The position numbers and the translations under genes are program-made. Under the pieces are notes generated by a model, which did not search any database, was not told the origin of the DNA, and saw nothing but the letters and a program-made list of their open reading frames with translations. From assembly GCA_034440635.1 (NCBI GenBank), contig JAOTON010001596.1, positions 1,699,501 through 1,763,500 on the forward strand: a DNA stretch of 64,000 nucleotides, in the 5' to 3' direction. This document shows positions 47,471 through 56,597 of the stretch, piece by piece (the stretch's first letter is position 1; each line of letters opens with the position of its first letter). Source of the DNA: Lepas anatifera (Eukaryota > Arthropoda > Thecostraca > Lepadidae).

Positions 47471-47946
47471 TCCTAACCAAACGGCCGCCGACGGTCGCCA
47501 ACCGTCGGCGACCGTCGGCGTCAGTTGCAGAGCGGTAATTTTTGAGGTTTGGCCGACAGAGGAAAGGTTCAGCTTTGGTAGCAATCTGGTAGACCCAGTT
47601 CGAACTGTTGTTTACCAACACTCAAAACTTGGCTGGCATCAAGAACTATTAAAAGAACGATTTAGGAGAAAAAGGTAATCATGTCCAGTTTCCATAGATT
47701 TTTCAGCATGAATTCCAATTTGAATTATTATTCTAAAACATGCATTATATTTAATGACTAAAAACAGCAGCAAATAACACGGATATCGGCTTCTGACGCA
47801 GACCGTCGGTGTCAAAAGTTGGACATTGTTCAACTTTTGCTGCGACGCGTTGCGGCAGTGCGTTTTGTGTCCTGACCGAAAATCCCGGTCGTTGCGGCAG
47901 ATCGACGGCGTGCAACGCCTTGCGACGCGTTGCGTCTTGGTTAGGA
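47471..47946. mobile_element. Candidate TIR element in intron 2
   Basis: TCCTAACCAA at 47471-47480 and its inverse TTGGTTAGGA at 47937-47946 bound a 476-bp segment. Both ends go inward into GC-rich self-complementary words (CCGACGGTCGCC, ACCGTCGGCG, GACGCGTTGCG). No clear duplication of the target was found, so the superfamily is open. Confidence 0.42.
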
Positions 47947-48377
47947 CACCGGGTTAGAGACTTATGATTTTTGTGGCAGTTAAGTTTGTGGTGTTTATTA
48001 TGTGTCCATAGTAACGCCTATCATCTTGGGTTTTTATTATGTTGCTAATAAGTAATACATTGTTGGTTTGAAGCGAGATCACCCACCAGCGTAACACTTG
48101 CCGGTGAATGAAAATTATATGTTGGTGTAGAAAATATTTATGGATATTTACTCTCTAACTTGCATTCCATTTATATGATAGCTCGACGCAAAGTCGGTAA
48201 TAATGTTATATATGGTAGTGAACATCACTGGTTGAGACGTACGGAGAGAAACTCGATTTAATCTTCACTGTGGGCCGCAAAATTGTGCAGGCCCATCTGG
48301 CTTGCTGAAAAGTGTGCGAGTGAACAATTTACCAGCAAGCTCATTCCACCTGGCAATAGTTGCACTACTTTCTGCAG

Positions 48378-48659
48378 GTGCTGGCCCAGAAGCCGCGGCG
48401 GCCGTTGCCTGTGGAGGAGGCGCGCCGGGTCCGCAGGCGCCCGGCTGCTGGGCTGGTCCGCGAGCCGGCGCCACCGTCGCCCCGGCAGGCGGCGCGTCGT
48501 TCGACGGAGAGCGGCGCGGAGCCAAGCGGCAGTGAGGCCGGCGGTGCCGTGCAGCCGCCGCAGCCGCACGCCCAGCACACGGTGCAGTTCCTGGACCAGC
48601 TGCCGGAGCAGACCAGACGCAGGGACGAGAAGGCGGAGAGCAAACCCGACCTTCTGCAG
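48378..48659 (+). CDS. Unrecognised coiled-coil gene, exon 3
   Basis: The acceptor CTACTTTCTGCAG and donor CAG|GTACTC give 94 codons, phase 0 at both ends. The content is basic and low-complexity (VLAQKPRRPLPVEEARR, then Pro/Ala/Ser-rich), ending with a helix-like QFLDQLPEQTRRRDEKAE. It joins exon 2 as one continuous basic region. Competing open frames here, up to 197 codons, are GC-rich shadows lacking matched splice phase. Confidence 0.78.
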
Positions 48660-48976
48660 GTACTCGCTGGGCTTGTGCATGGATGACAGCTGTTTCCCTT
48701 CAATGTACAGTGCGGTGCCCTGGAATTACACGCATTTATATTCGAAGGTTCGAAGAATTGTCCATTCTTCTTTTAACCTCGTGAACACTACTCCGTTGAA
48801 AACCGCCGTAAGCCCGCAAGAAGTTCGAAATTATGTTCACTGGGTGGTCTGTCAGGCGAAACGCTTTGGCATTTAGTATTTATTTATACTTTCAAGAACA
48901 AACCAAGCCTTTGCCAGAAATGCGAGGTATCGGCACTGGGAAAGCGTGAGCTGACGTGTGGCCGTCGCCGGTGCAG

Positions 48977-49147
48977 GCGGCGCTGCCGGCCGTGCCGGAC
49001 CTCTCTGACTTCACGGTGACGGCGGACGGCGGCCAGGATACCCTGCAGGAGGTGCTGCACAAGTTCATGTGGGCCAAACAGCAGGCCAGCGCCGCTGCCA
49101 ACCTCATGTCCAGCCTCAGGGAGGTCGTCGAGAAAATGGACATCCAG
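48977..49147 (+). CDS. Unrecognised coiled-coil gene, exon 4
   Basis: The acceptor CGCCGGTGCAG and donor CAG|GTACGC give 57 codons, phase 0 at both ends. The sequence begins AALPAVPDLSDFTVTADGG and then forms an amphipathic helix (LQEVLHKFMWAKQQASAAA, NLMSSLREVVEKMDIQ). This is the most conserved-looking, non-repetitive segment of the N-terminal half and the best probe for identifying the gene. Confidence 0.82.
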
Positions 49148-49657
49148 GTACGCCGCAGTTTTGTTCCGCTGTGCGATTTGTTACGGGGACGTACAGCCTC
49201 CTGCAATGGAATCTGTGCCTGCAAGGCTGGAAAGTTTGGGATTTATGGCTAGCAAACCTGGTCGTGTTAGCTCACTTGGCTGCGGTTCGACCTGGTGCAA
49301 TTGCAATTTAGCTTGGATTATAAATACATGCCCTGAAGAGCTTGCCATCCACATAATTCTCTTTAGGGCATCTGCCCAAATTTGATCGTTACGGGGGAGC
49401 AGTATAAAACCTATTTTGTTGTGTCCTCGAAACATTTCAATCAGCGCTTTGAGGAATTCAGAAAAGTACCGGTTAAAATTCACCGTGAGTCGAAGTTTGG
49501 AAAAGGGACAGTAGTTTGCTTGCATCCAGTTTAGTTCGTCAATCCTTGTGCGCTCTAATCTTTTGCTGTTTGGAGCTTTGGATCATTGTGTTTAACTATA
49601 TTCTAACTATAAAACTATGTCCAAAGTCAACCAGCTGCGTTCTCAACGGCCTTGCAG

Positions 49658-49854
49658 GACAATCCGTTGGATAGGCCGGCACCGGCCTCGGAGTCAGACG
49701 CCTCCTCACCACGACGGTACCCGACTGCCGCGCCCCCGCACCGCCGGCCGCCAGCAGCCGACCTCCCGCCGGCCGCCGGGCTGGTCTTCCCTCTGGTGGC
49801 GGTGCCAGTAACCTTCCCAACAGTGCTACCTACCCCGCCCGCAGCGCCCTCCAG
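49658..49854 (+). CDS. Unrecognised coiled-coil gene, exon 5 (3' border uncertain)
   Basis: The acceptor AACGGCCTTGCAG opens a phase-0 frame DNPLDRPAPASESDASS, rich in Pro, Ala and Ser. The strongest-looking donor (CCAG|GTGACG, after 49854) leaves two extra bases, which would put the next exon directly into a TGA stop. A weaker donor after 49807 (CCA|GTAACC) restores phase 0. Either the weaker donor is used, an exon was missed between 49855 and 50805, or a base is wrong. Confidence 0.55.
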
Positions 49855-50127
49855 GTGACGGCACCGGGACGCGGAACCTGATCGGCTGGATGAAATTTCG
49901 CTTTGCCTTTGTCCTCACCTGTCACGAGAAACTTGTTTGATCGTCTGGAAGTGGGCTACGCTTTCCTTCTGTATTGTTTGGTTCGTGGATATATTGCCTG
50001 ATTTGGTCTAGGTAGCGATATGGTCTTTGCTGTCGGCGCGCGCTTTGCCTCCAGATATGGAAGCATGCTGGAAATGGTCAGCAAACTAATACATTCACAC
50101 ATCTCAAGGGAACATCGCTCTTTATAG
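49855..50127. other. Intron 5, first part; nothing recognised
   Basis: No further exon with matching phase was identified here, though one is possible given the phase problem of exon 5. Confidence 0.35.
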
Positions 50128-50745
50128 TGGAATTTGAACCGCAATATTATGCCGGAAACCACTACATTGATATTTTATTTGTCCCATGAGGTATCGTTCG
50201 CGCAGAAAAAGGTAAAAAATTCGGCGCCTATCGCCCCCATTTTCCCCCGAGTGTTCTCGTGGTACTATGTGGCCTGGGGATTCTCAAGCCCCGCTGCTCG
50301 GACAAATGTTTCTTGCTTGGACCTCGATAGAACCTACGTGCTAAACGTTCCTTTGGCACTAGTGACTGCGAATTCGTATAACTTTCTTCAGTGACTAGTT
50401 TGAACTTCGAAATATGTGTCAGAGATGAAGAAGAATAGCAGAAATGTATATTTACTTTGGATCCTAATAACTGCTATTTTAGCTAACAATGCTTCGATTG
50501 TATTCGTACTCGTTTTGGGCGAATATCAAAGAAGTTCAACCTGGCACAAAGCGGTGTTAGAACGTTCGTCATTTTGACGTTACGCTGATTTTTAGACTTC
50601 TTTACCTTTAACAGGAAAATTAAATGAGAGGAAACGTTAGGATGATTAGTCATTTTTAGCAGAAATACAGTTAAATCCATTATCTTCATTAAAGCCTGCC
50701 CTAAAACCACAGAAGTCTGGAATTGCATGAGGGTGCCACTTTCTC
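50128..50745. mobile_element. Diverged GTGGCACCTT-family element in intron 5
   Basis: It aligns with 53164-53787 over shared ordered words: TTATTTGTCCCA against TTCATTTGTCCCA, CAAGCCCCGCTGCT, ACGTGCTAAACGT, TGACTAGTTT and GGCA(C/T)AAAGC. Its right side has AGGGTGCCACTTTC, a decayed AAGGTGCCACATTCC end. The left terminus is eroded. Confidence 0.5.
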
Positions 50746-50805
50746 TTTGAGGTTTGTCTCCGATCTGGTATGATAGGTTCGTACATTGACAGCTGGCTCT
50801 GACAG

Positions 50806-50991
50806 GTGACGGGGTCCTCGCTGGCGGGCGGCACCTCCACTGAGCTCTCCTCCGGGGCGGACCAGCGCGGACCGCCGCGGTCCACCCGCTCGGCGGTCAG
50901 CGTGACGTCATCGGAGACCACCTCCCTGCTGCCAGACGAGTCACGATCGCAGCTGGCCCCTTCCAAGGCCTCCGTGGGCGACGCCAGACAG
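50806..50991 (+). CDS. Unrecognised coiled-coil gene, exon 6
   Basis: The acceptor GGCTCTGACAG and donor CAG|GTGTGT give 62 codons, phase 0 at both ends. The content is Ser/Thr-rich and probably disordered (VTGSSLAGGTSTELSSGAD, TSSETTSLLPDESRSQ), with many potential phosphorylation sites (inference). No domain. Confidence 0.72.
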
Positions 50992-51219
50992 GTGTGTCTG
51001 CACTGATCACTGCGGCAGGGCTGCCAGGGGAACTAGCCGTTGACCTGCGAACCACTGTCCAGTGGGTGATGTTGGAAATTGTGTCCCCGCTGTTGATATG
51101 TACTAGATTATGCTGAATACTGGTAATACAGCCCTGACTATTGTTAGATATGTTTGAATTCTGGCGTGGGCTGGGTGCTGTGTTTGTTGGTTGTAGCATC
51201 AGCGTTAGCGCGCTGGCAG

Positions 51220-51378
51220 GGCCTGGAGGCCGGTCTGCGGTCTGGGAGTGAGACCCAGCTGGAGGGTTGCACTGCTCGGCCGGCCGCCGGACTCCTGCAG
51301 GAGCACCACCTGGACGAGCTCAGGAGGCAGTTCGATGAACAGCGCGAGCGCATGAAGAAAATGGAGCAGACCAACTAT
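51220..51378 (+). CDS. Unrecognised coiled-coil gene, exon 7
   Basis: The acceptor GCGCGCTGGCAG and donor TAT|GTCAGT give 53 codons, phase 0 at both ends. It encodes GLEAGLRSGSETQLEG, then a charged coiled coil LLQEHHLDELRRQFDEQRE and RMKKMEQTNY. This is the first clear heptad-type segment. Confidence 0.75.
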
Positions 51379-52370
51379 GTCAGTTTCTGTAGAAGTCCAT
51401 TTTTATTGGCTGTTGATTGGGTCTTGCACAGTTGGAAGGTTGAGGCGATTAATTTGGTGGGGTCTGTGCTAGGGGTGACTAAATTCTGTACTCCACACAT
51501 GATTTGATGTTTATTTTCAAGACTGATGCTCCGAGTCCCTTGACAGATGACTAATCCTAAGTTGACCCTGAAAGAAGTCTGTTATCCATTTATATTTTTT
51601 ATTGTGTTCGACAGCTTTTTCTGAGCTTAAGCTTGTCTTACTTTTCTCTTAGATTCTCGATACATAGCTGGGTAGTATTTTCAAACACTTAAAATAATAT
51701 TTACTCATATCTAGGTGCTAATTTATGTACCTTCAATTATTATTTCTTCTTCCACACCGAGACTCGTGTCTTCTTCGTTTGCCAGTGTGGATATTAGAAC
51801 TTGAACCAGGGTCCGTCTCAACAGGAATGATTTGGAGATGAAAACGCGAAAAAGGCCAACATATGTCGGCAGACTGTGCTTGTTAATTGTTTTCAAACAA
51901 ATTGGTTAAAATGGGCTCATTTGGGATCGAAAATGCAATCCTTATCCGGAAGGAGGGCTATCACAAAGGCTTATGTTGCAACTGAATAGAGAGCACTTCA
52001 CTCTGTGTTAGGGTTAAATGCTCGAACTCGTGGGTCGTCAACCCGTCTGCTCGGCTCGGGACAGGGGCTGTTTAGTGGATATGAGAACGCTAACCCCTGA
52101 CGTGGCTGATCCTCTGGTACCCACCCTTAGACTTGTCCCCCACGGCGCAGCTGTACGTCTCCTACCGAACACTCACGGGTATTTTTCCCTGATGAGAGTA
52201 ATAACTCACGGGTATTTTTCTATCCACTTGCGAAATGAGAGTAATAAAGAAAGAAAAAACTTCAGCCGTTTTGGTCATTGGGTTGTGGAATGCACTGTTC
52301 CTACCCGGCTGTCAGGTTCTGGAGCTTGGTCTCCTGTTTAAATGCCGTTTCCAGGGCCTTGTCTTGTACT
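51379..52370. other. Intron 7; nothing further recognised
   Basis: No additional exon with consistent frame and splice signals was seen. A short duplication of ACTCACGGGTATTTTTC occurs at about 52167 and 52206. Confidence 0.4.
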
Positions 52371-52470
52371 GCGCCGTTCCCAGACCCCTGATCTTCTGCT
52401 GCGCCGTTCTCAGACCCCTGATCTTCTGCTGCGCCGTTCTCAGACCCCTGACCTGCTGCGCCGTCGGCAG
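52371..52470 (+). repeat. 30-bp triplication carrying 3' splice-site-like words
   Basis: Three and a third copies of a 30-bp unit (GCGCCGTTCTCAG then ACCCCTGATCTTCTGCT) lie directly before exon 8. Each has TCTCAG or CCCAG, usable as an acceptor, at 52383, 52413 and 52443. All are in phase 0 with exon 8, and the frame is open through the repeat. Confidence 0.85.
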
Positions 52471-52937
52471 GTGCTGACGCTGGCCGTGGACGGACAGGAG
52501 AAAACGATCCGTACGCTGACCAACCAGCTGGACGACACCAAGTCGGCGCTGCTGCAGGAGATTCAGAGCCAGATGGCAGCACCGGCGGCGCCGGCCGAGC
52601 AGCGGCGGGCCGGCTCGGCGCGCAGCCCCTCCCCGGCTCGCCGCGCCGCCGCAGCAGCCGCCACAGAAGGGGCGGCGCCACGCAGACCGGCCCCAGCCTG
52701 GCCTCAGTGGCGGCCGGGAACGTCCAGCAGGGCCAGAAGGAGAGGCTGTGGCACGAGGAGGCGCCGCTGGATGAGAATGAGGTCTCCGGAGAGGCGCGCG
52801 GCGGCGGTTCTGACGTGGATCGGCTGCAGACGGAGGAGGGCGGTACCTCGGAGGGAGGAAGTAGTCCGGAGAGACAGGTGCTGCCCAGCCAGGCGGTAGC
52901 AAGCCGGAAGCCGCCGCCGCGACAGCCCACCGCTCAG
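52471..52937 (+). CDS. Unrecognised coiled-coil gene, exon 8 (internal frame discontinuity)
   Basis: The acceptor GCCGTCGGCAG and donor CAG|GTACGG. The 5' part encodes a coiled coil (VLTLAVDGQEKTIRTLTN, QLDDTKSALLQEIQSQM). From about 52640 the convincing text is in another frame (GGATQTGPSLASVAAGN, then QQGQKERLWHEEAPLDEN) and runs in phase to the donor. No GT donor exists between the two parts that would give an intron, so one base is missing or two are extra within about 52575-52640, in very GC-rich sequence. It is a sequencing error or a true lesion. Confidence 0.7.
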
Positions 52938-53163
52938 GTACGGCTAACTGACTCATCAACGCCACCTCTGGGATTTTTCTGTGGATCGGAAACGCGTAGA
53001 TGCTTATTTGTGGAGTAGTATTCTGCATTGTTAGTTATTATAACGCCGGGATTCTAAGTGTTCTTAATACATTCATTCGCATCGATGATTATCGGAGCAA
53101 TTGTTCTTACTCGGGTTTTTGGAAATTTTGCTGAAGATAAGATGCCGTCTGAAATGTTTCAGA
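52938..53163. other. Intron 8, first part; nothing recognised
   Basis: No features seen. Confidence 0.35.
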
Positions 53164-53787
53164 GAAGGTGGCACCTTCATAATGGGATTTGAACTGAGAT
53201 AGCCATGCGAAAATAGCATGTCGTAAAACCGCTTGACCCATACTTCATTTGTCCCAGAACTTTGCGTTCGCGGAGAAGAGGGGTAAAATTAATCCCTACC
53301 GACTTCGTCCTCCCCGGTTACGTTTACGGTGTTTACTTGCTATCAGGCGGTTTTAGGAAAGTGGCGTCATGCTCAAGCCCCGCTGCTTATGGACTAGGTT
53401 TTCCTGCTTGGACATCTTAAAAACCCACGTGCTAAACGTGACTGGTAGTTTGGATTATGAATGCGCATAAATTGTTTACTGACTAGTTTAAAACATTGAA
53501 TTTGTTTTAAACTATATATTGGCAACCTCTTTTAGCCAAAAAACGCTTGGTTTTTATTCGTTTATTTTGTCAAATCAATCAGATTCAGTCTGGCATAAAG
53601 CATTGCCAGCTCATACGCCGATTTTACGTCACGCTAGTTTGAAGACTTTATTGCGAACAGAGGAAAAACTAAATCTAGACTTACAAGCCATTTTTAGAAA
53701 AAATAATGCCAAATACTTTAGTTTCAACATAGATCGCCCCCAAAGCCAAGACAGCGTGGAATGGTACCAAGGTGCCACATTCCATTC
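53164..53787. mobile_element. Diverged GTGGCACCTT-family element in intron 8
   Basis: The left end AAGGTGGCACCTTCATAATGG matches the inner end of the 10493 copy (GTGGCACCTTCATAACGTG), and GAACTGAGATAGCCA is shared. The right end is AAGGTGCCACATTCCATTC. It is longer than the intact copies and its interior matches 50128-50745. The 103-codon open frame inside has no domain. Confidence 0.6.
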
Positions 53788-54332
53788 TAGAAGGAAATGG
53801 CCTTCCGTCCGGGAAGTGTCCAGAAGATGAAGAGACATGGCTTGTAGAATGCGAAACAAAGATTGTACGTATATAATTTTGAAAAAAAATCAAAATAATA
53901 ATTACCCATCCAGTTAACCTTCCCTTCAATCGATAGTGACTAAAGCGACCAAGGAAATTGTACAAGTCGGAAAAACGGTGGTCAAAATAAGATAAGACGG
54001 TGAAAACTGTTACCCACAGAGGCGACGTATTCAAATTAGCTTGAACACGACAGCAAAAATCATCTGAAAGAGGTACGAAAACATAAAAACCATAATGCTA
54101 AAACGGTCCTCAATACCGAACTAAAAATGTTTCTCAAACGGAGAAGATGTAAAATCTAAAATGAAGTACCAAAAACCGCACTTTAAAAGCATGAAAGCGA
54201 ACCAGCTGAAAACAAAAGGTGCTAAAAGCAATGTTGCAAGGGGCCCAATCTTTCCAAGTACACCAGTTCCTTTTCCTCTAGATAGTATTTAGCATCGGTG
54301 TGCCCTACCGTCTTTTACACTGTTTGTTTCAG
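53788..54332. other. Intron 8, last part; nothing recognised
   Basis: AT-rich; no exon or repeat noted. Confidence 0.35.
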
Positions 54333-54422
54333 GAGAACAGTCAAACTGCTCAGGTGGTGGAGGACCATACAGAGTACAACCGACTGGAAGTGGAGCGTCT
54401 CTCCGCTGCGCTGGAAGCCAAG
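54333..54422 (+). CDS. Unrecognised coiled-coil gene, exon 9
   Basis: The acceptor CTGTTTGTTTCAG and donor AAG|GTGGGC give 30 codons, phase 0 at both ends. It encodes ENSQTAQVVEDHTEYNRLE then VERLSAALEAK, a heptad-rich helix that continues without a break into exon 10 (ERELASLR). Confidence 0.8.
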
Positions 54423-54735
54423 GTGGGCGCCGCTCTCACGTCAAGGTCCGGCTGGAAATCGGGAATACGTGTGACAGAGCGATAATGCTATGGAATTTGC
54501 GCTTGATAATTACGGCAGAATCTAATCTGAAATCCGAAATGGAAACTGTCCTGCTCTCTTATGGTCTCTGCAATTCCAGCTGAAGTCACTTTTTTGACAG
54601 AACAAAAACGAAGGCTGAACTTGTCTACCATACAAGTCCTCGTCTCGGTCGAGCCTGGAAAATCACGGCCTGTATTTCAAACGAGTAAGTCTGTGTTTTG
54701 TGTTTCAGCGGGTTTGATAGCTGTCGCATTGGCAG

Positions 54736-54852
54736 GAGCGCGAGCTGGCGTCACTGCGCTGCGGCCAGCTCAACACCACCGACACCCAGTCCATGGGAGA
54801 CCACGACATCGCCTTCTCAACCCCCGTCAGCGACGCCCACCACCCGGCGCAG
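54736..54852 (+). CDS. Unrecognised coiled-coil gene, exon 10
   Basis: The acceptor CGCATTGGCAG and donor CAG|GTGACC give 39 codons, phase 0 at both ends. It encodes the end of the coiled coil (ERELASLRCGQLNTTD) and a linker (SMGDHDIAFSTPVSD). The donor sequence itself is the seed of the 61-bp tandem array that fills the start of the next intron. Confidence 0.78.
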
Positions 54853-55874
54853 GTGACCCCTCCCTGGCCAGAAACTCACCCTCAGCATAGTCATGCTTAT
54901 GTCGGGTGCTCAGGTGACCCCTCCCTGGCCAGAAACTCACCCTCAGCATAGTCACGCTTATGTCGGGTGCTCAGGTGACCCCTCCCTGGCCAGAAACTCA
55001 CCCTCAGCATAGTCACGCTTATGTCGGGTGCTCAGGTGACCCCTCCCTGGCCAGAAACTCACCCTCAGCATAGTCACGCTTATGTCGGGTGCTCAGGTGA
55101 CCCCTCCCTGGCCAGAAACTCACCCTCAGCATAGTCACGCTTATGTTTGGTGCTCAGGTGACCCCTCCCTGGCCAGAAACTCACCCTCAGCATAGTCACG
55201 CTTATGTCGGGTGCTCAGGTGACCCCTCCCTGGCCAGAAACTCACCCTCAGCATAGTCACGCTTATGTTTGGTGCTCAGGTGACCCCTCCCTGGCTAGAA
55301 ACTCACCCTCAGCATAGTCACGCTTATGTTTGGTGCTCAGGTGACCCCTCCCTGGCTAGAAACTCACCCTCAGCATAGTCACGCTTATGTTTGGTGCTCA
55401 GGTGACCCCTCCCTGGCCAGAAACTCACCCTCAGCATAGTCACGCTTATGTTTGGTGCTCAGGTGACCCCTCCCTGGCCAGAAACTCACCCTCAGCATAG
55501 TCACGCTTATGTTTGGTGCTCAGGTGACCCCTCCTGGCCAGAAACTCACCTCAGCATAGTCACGCTTATTTTTGGTGCTCAGGTGACCCCTCTGGCTAGA
55601 AACTCACCCTCAGCATAGTCACGCTTATGTCGGGTGCTCAGGTGACCCTCCTGGCTAGAAACTCACCCTCAGCATAGTCACGCTTATGTTTGCTGCTCAG
55701 GTGACCCCTCCTGGCCAGAAACTCACCCTCAGCATAGTCACGCTTATGTCGGGTGCTCAGGTGACCCCTCCTGGCTAGAAACTCGCCCTCAGCATAGTCA
55801 CGCTTATGTTTGGTGCTCAGGTGACCCCTCCCTGGCTAGAAACTCATTCACCCCCAGCCTCAGTCCCGCTTATG
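54850..55874 (+). repeat. 61-bp minisatellite repeating a 5' splice site
   Basis: About 16 copies of a 61-bp unit, GTGCTCAGGTGACCCCTCCC followed by TGGCCAGAAACTCACCC and CATAGTCACGCTTATGT. Each unit restates CAG|GTGACC, the exon 10 donor. Two sequence variants (TCGGG or TTTGG before TGCTCAG) are interspersed. A last partial unit continues after the MITE, at 56292-56312. Confidence 0.95.
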
Positions 55875-56291
55875 CAGTGGCGGATCTAGTTTGTTGGTTG
55901 GTGGGGGGGGGCAAGCCAAAATCGAAAAGCAAAAAAGTCACACGGTGAAAGATTTTGCCACAATGTAACTACACGGTACTTTATGGGGTGCCTAAACCCA
56001 AGTCGAAAAGCAAAAATCAAAAACAAAGAACCGTCACCGGCTGAAATATAAGCCGACAAGATCTTTATTTGTGTTTTTCAAGGCGCACTGTGTACAATGA
56101 AGTTGACTGGTCCCGGTTGAAATAGGGATTTGAAAGGCTTATCAACTTAAAAAGGCGACTTGCTTATCAACTAAAAAAGAGGCCGGGCAAAAACAGTTCG
56201 ACGACTGGGAGAGAGGGGCAAAAACAGCTTTGCCCCGAGCTTTTCCGTTGGGGGAATGCCGTTTTTGCCCCGCCCCCTCGATTCGCCAGTG
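55875..56291. mobile_element. GTGGCGGATC-ended MITE inserted in the last 61-bp unit
   Basis: The ends CAGTGGCGGATCTAG and CTCGATTCGCCAGTG are inverted repeats. The flanks CGCTTATG (55867-55874) and CAATTATG (56292-56299) are an 8-bp duplication with two mismatches. The uninterrupted array units read CGCTTATGTTTGGTGCTCAG, giving an empty site within the same array. The ends resemble the CATAGGCGGATC family. Confidence 0.8.
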
Positions 56292-56456
56292 CAATTATGT
56301 TTGGTGCTCAGGTGGTTTAGCCAATGTATGGTTAGCAAGATTCCAAACTTATATTGACACACTTCCAAATGAGCTTCGCTCTACTTCAGGATTATGCTAC
56401 ACCATGAGGCGCGTGGTTGTCGCGTGTGGTGTACTGAGCGTGACGGATGTCGGCAG

Positions 56457-56597
56457 CTGGAGGTGGCGGCCAGCATCCGGCGGCGTCTGGGCGGTCTGCA
56501 GATGGCCGGAGCCCGGGCCCGCTCCACCGAGCTGTTCCACCGCGCTGCCGCCCCCGCCGGCCCGGCCCGGAGGCACAGCTTCACCGCTCCCCTCACT
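56457..56597 (+). CDS. Unrecognised coiled-coil gene, exon 11
   Basis: The acceptor ACGGATGTCGGCAG and the consensus donor ACT|GTAAGT give 47 codons, phase 0 at both ends. It encodes LEVAASIRRRLGGLQMAG, RARSTELFHRAAAPAGPA and RRHSFTAPLT. The last 30 bases and the donor are the founder of the 46-bp tandem array downstream. Confidence 0.78.

Noticed and set aside
48283..48876. 197-codon open frame overlapping exon 3
   Set aside because: Arg/Cys/Ser-rich text typical of the wrong frame of a GC-rich exon; the exon 3 frame has matched splice phases on both sides.
52301..53028. Minus-strand frames of 209 and 238 codons opposite exon 8
   Set aside because: Antisense shadows of the GC-rich exon and the 30-bp repeat; no motifs.
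53519..53830. 103-codon plus-strand open frame
   Set aside because: Lies inside a diverged inverted-repeat element; its relative at 50.1-50.7 kb has no such frame.
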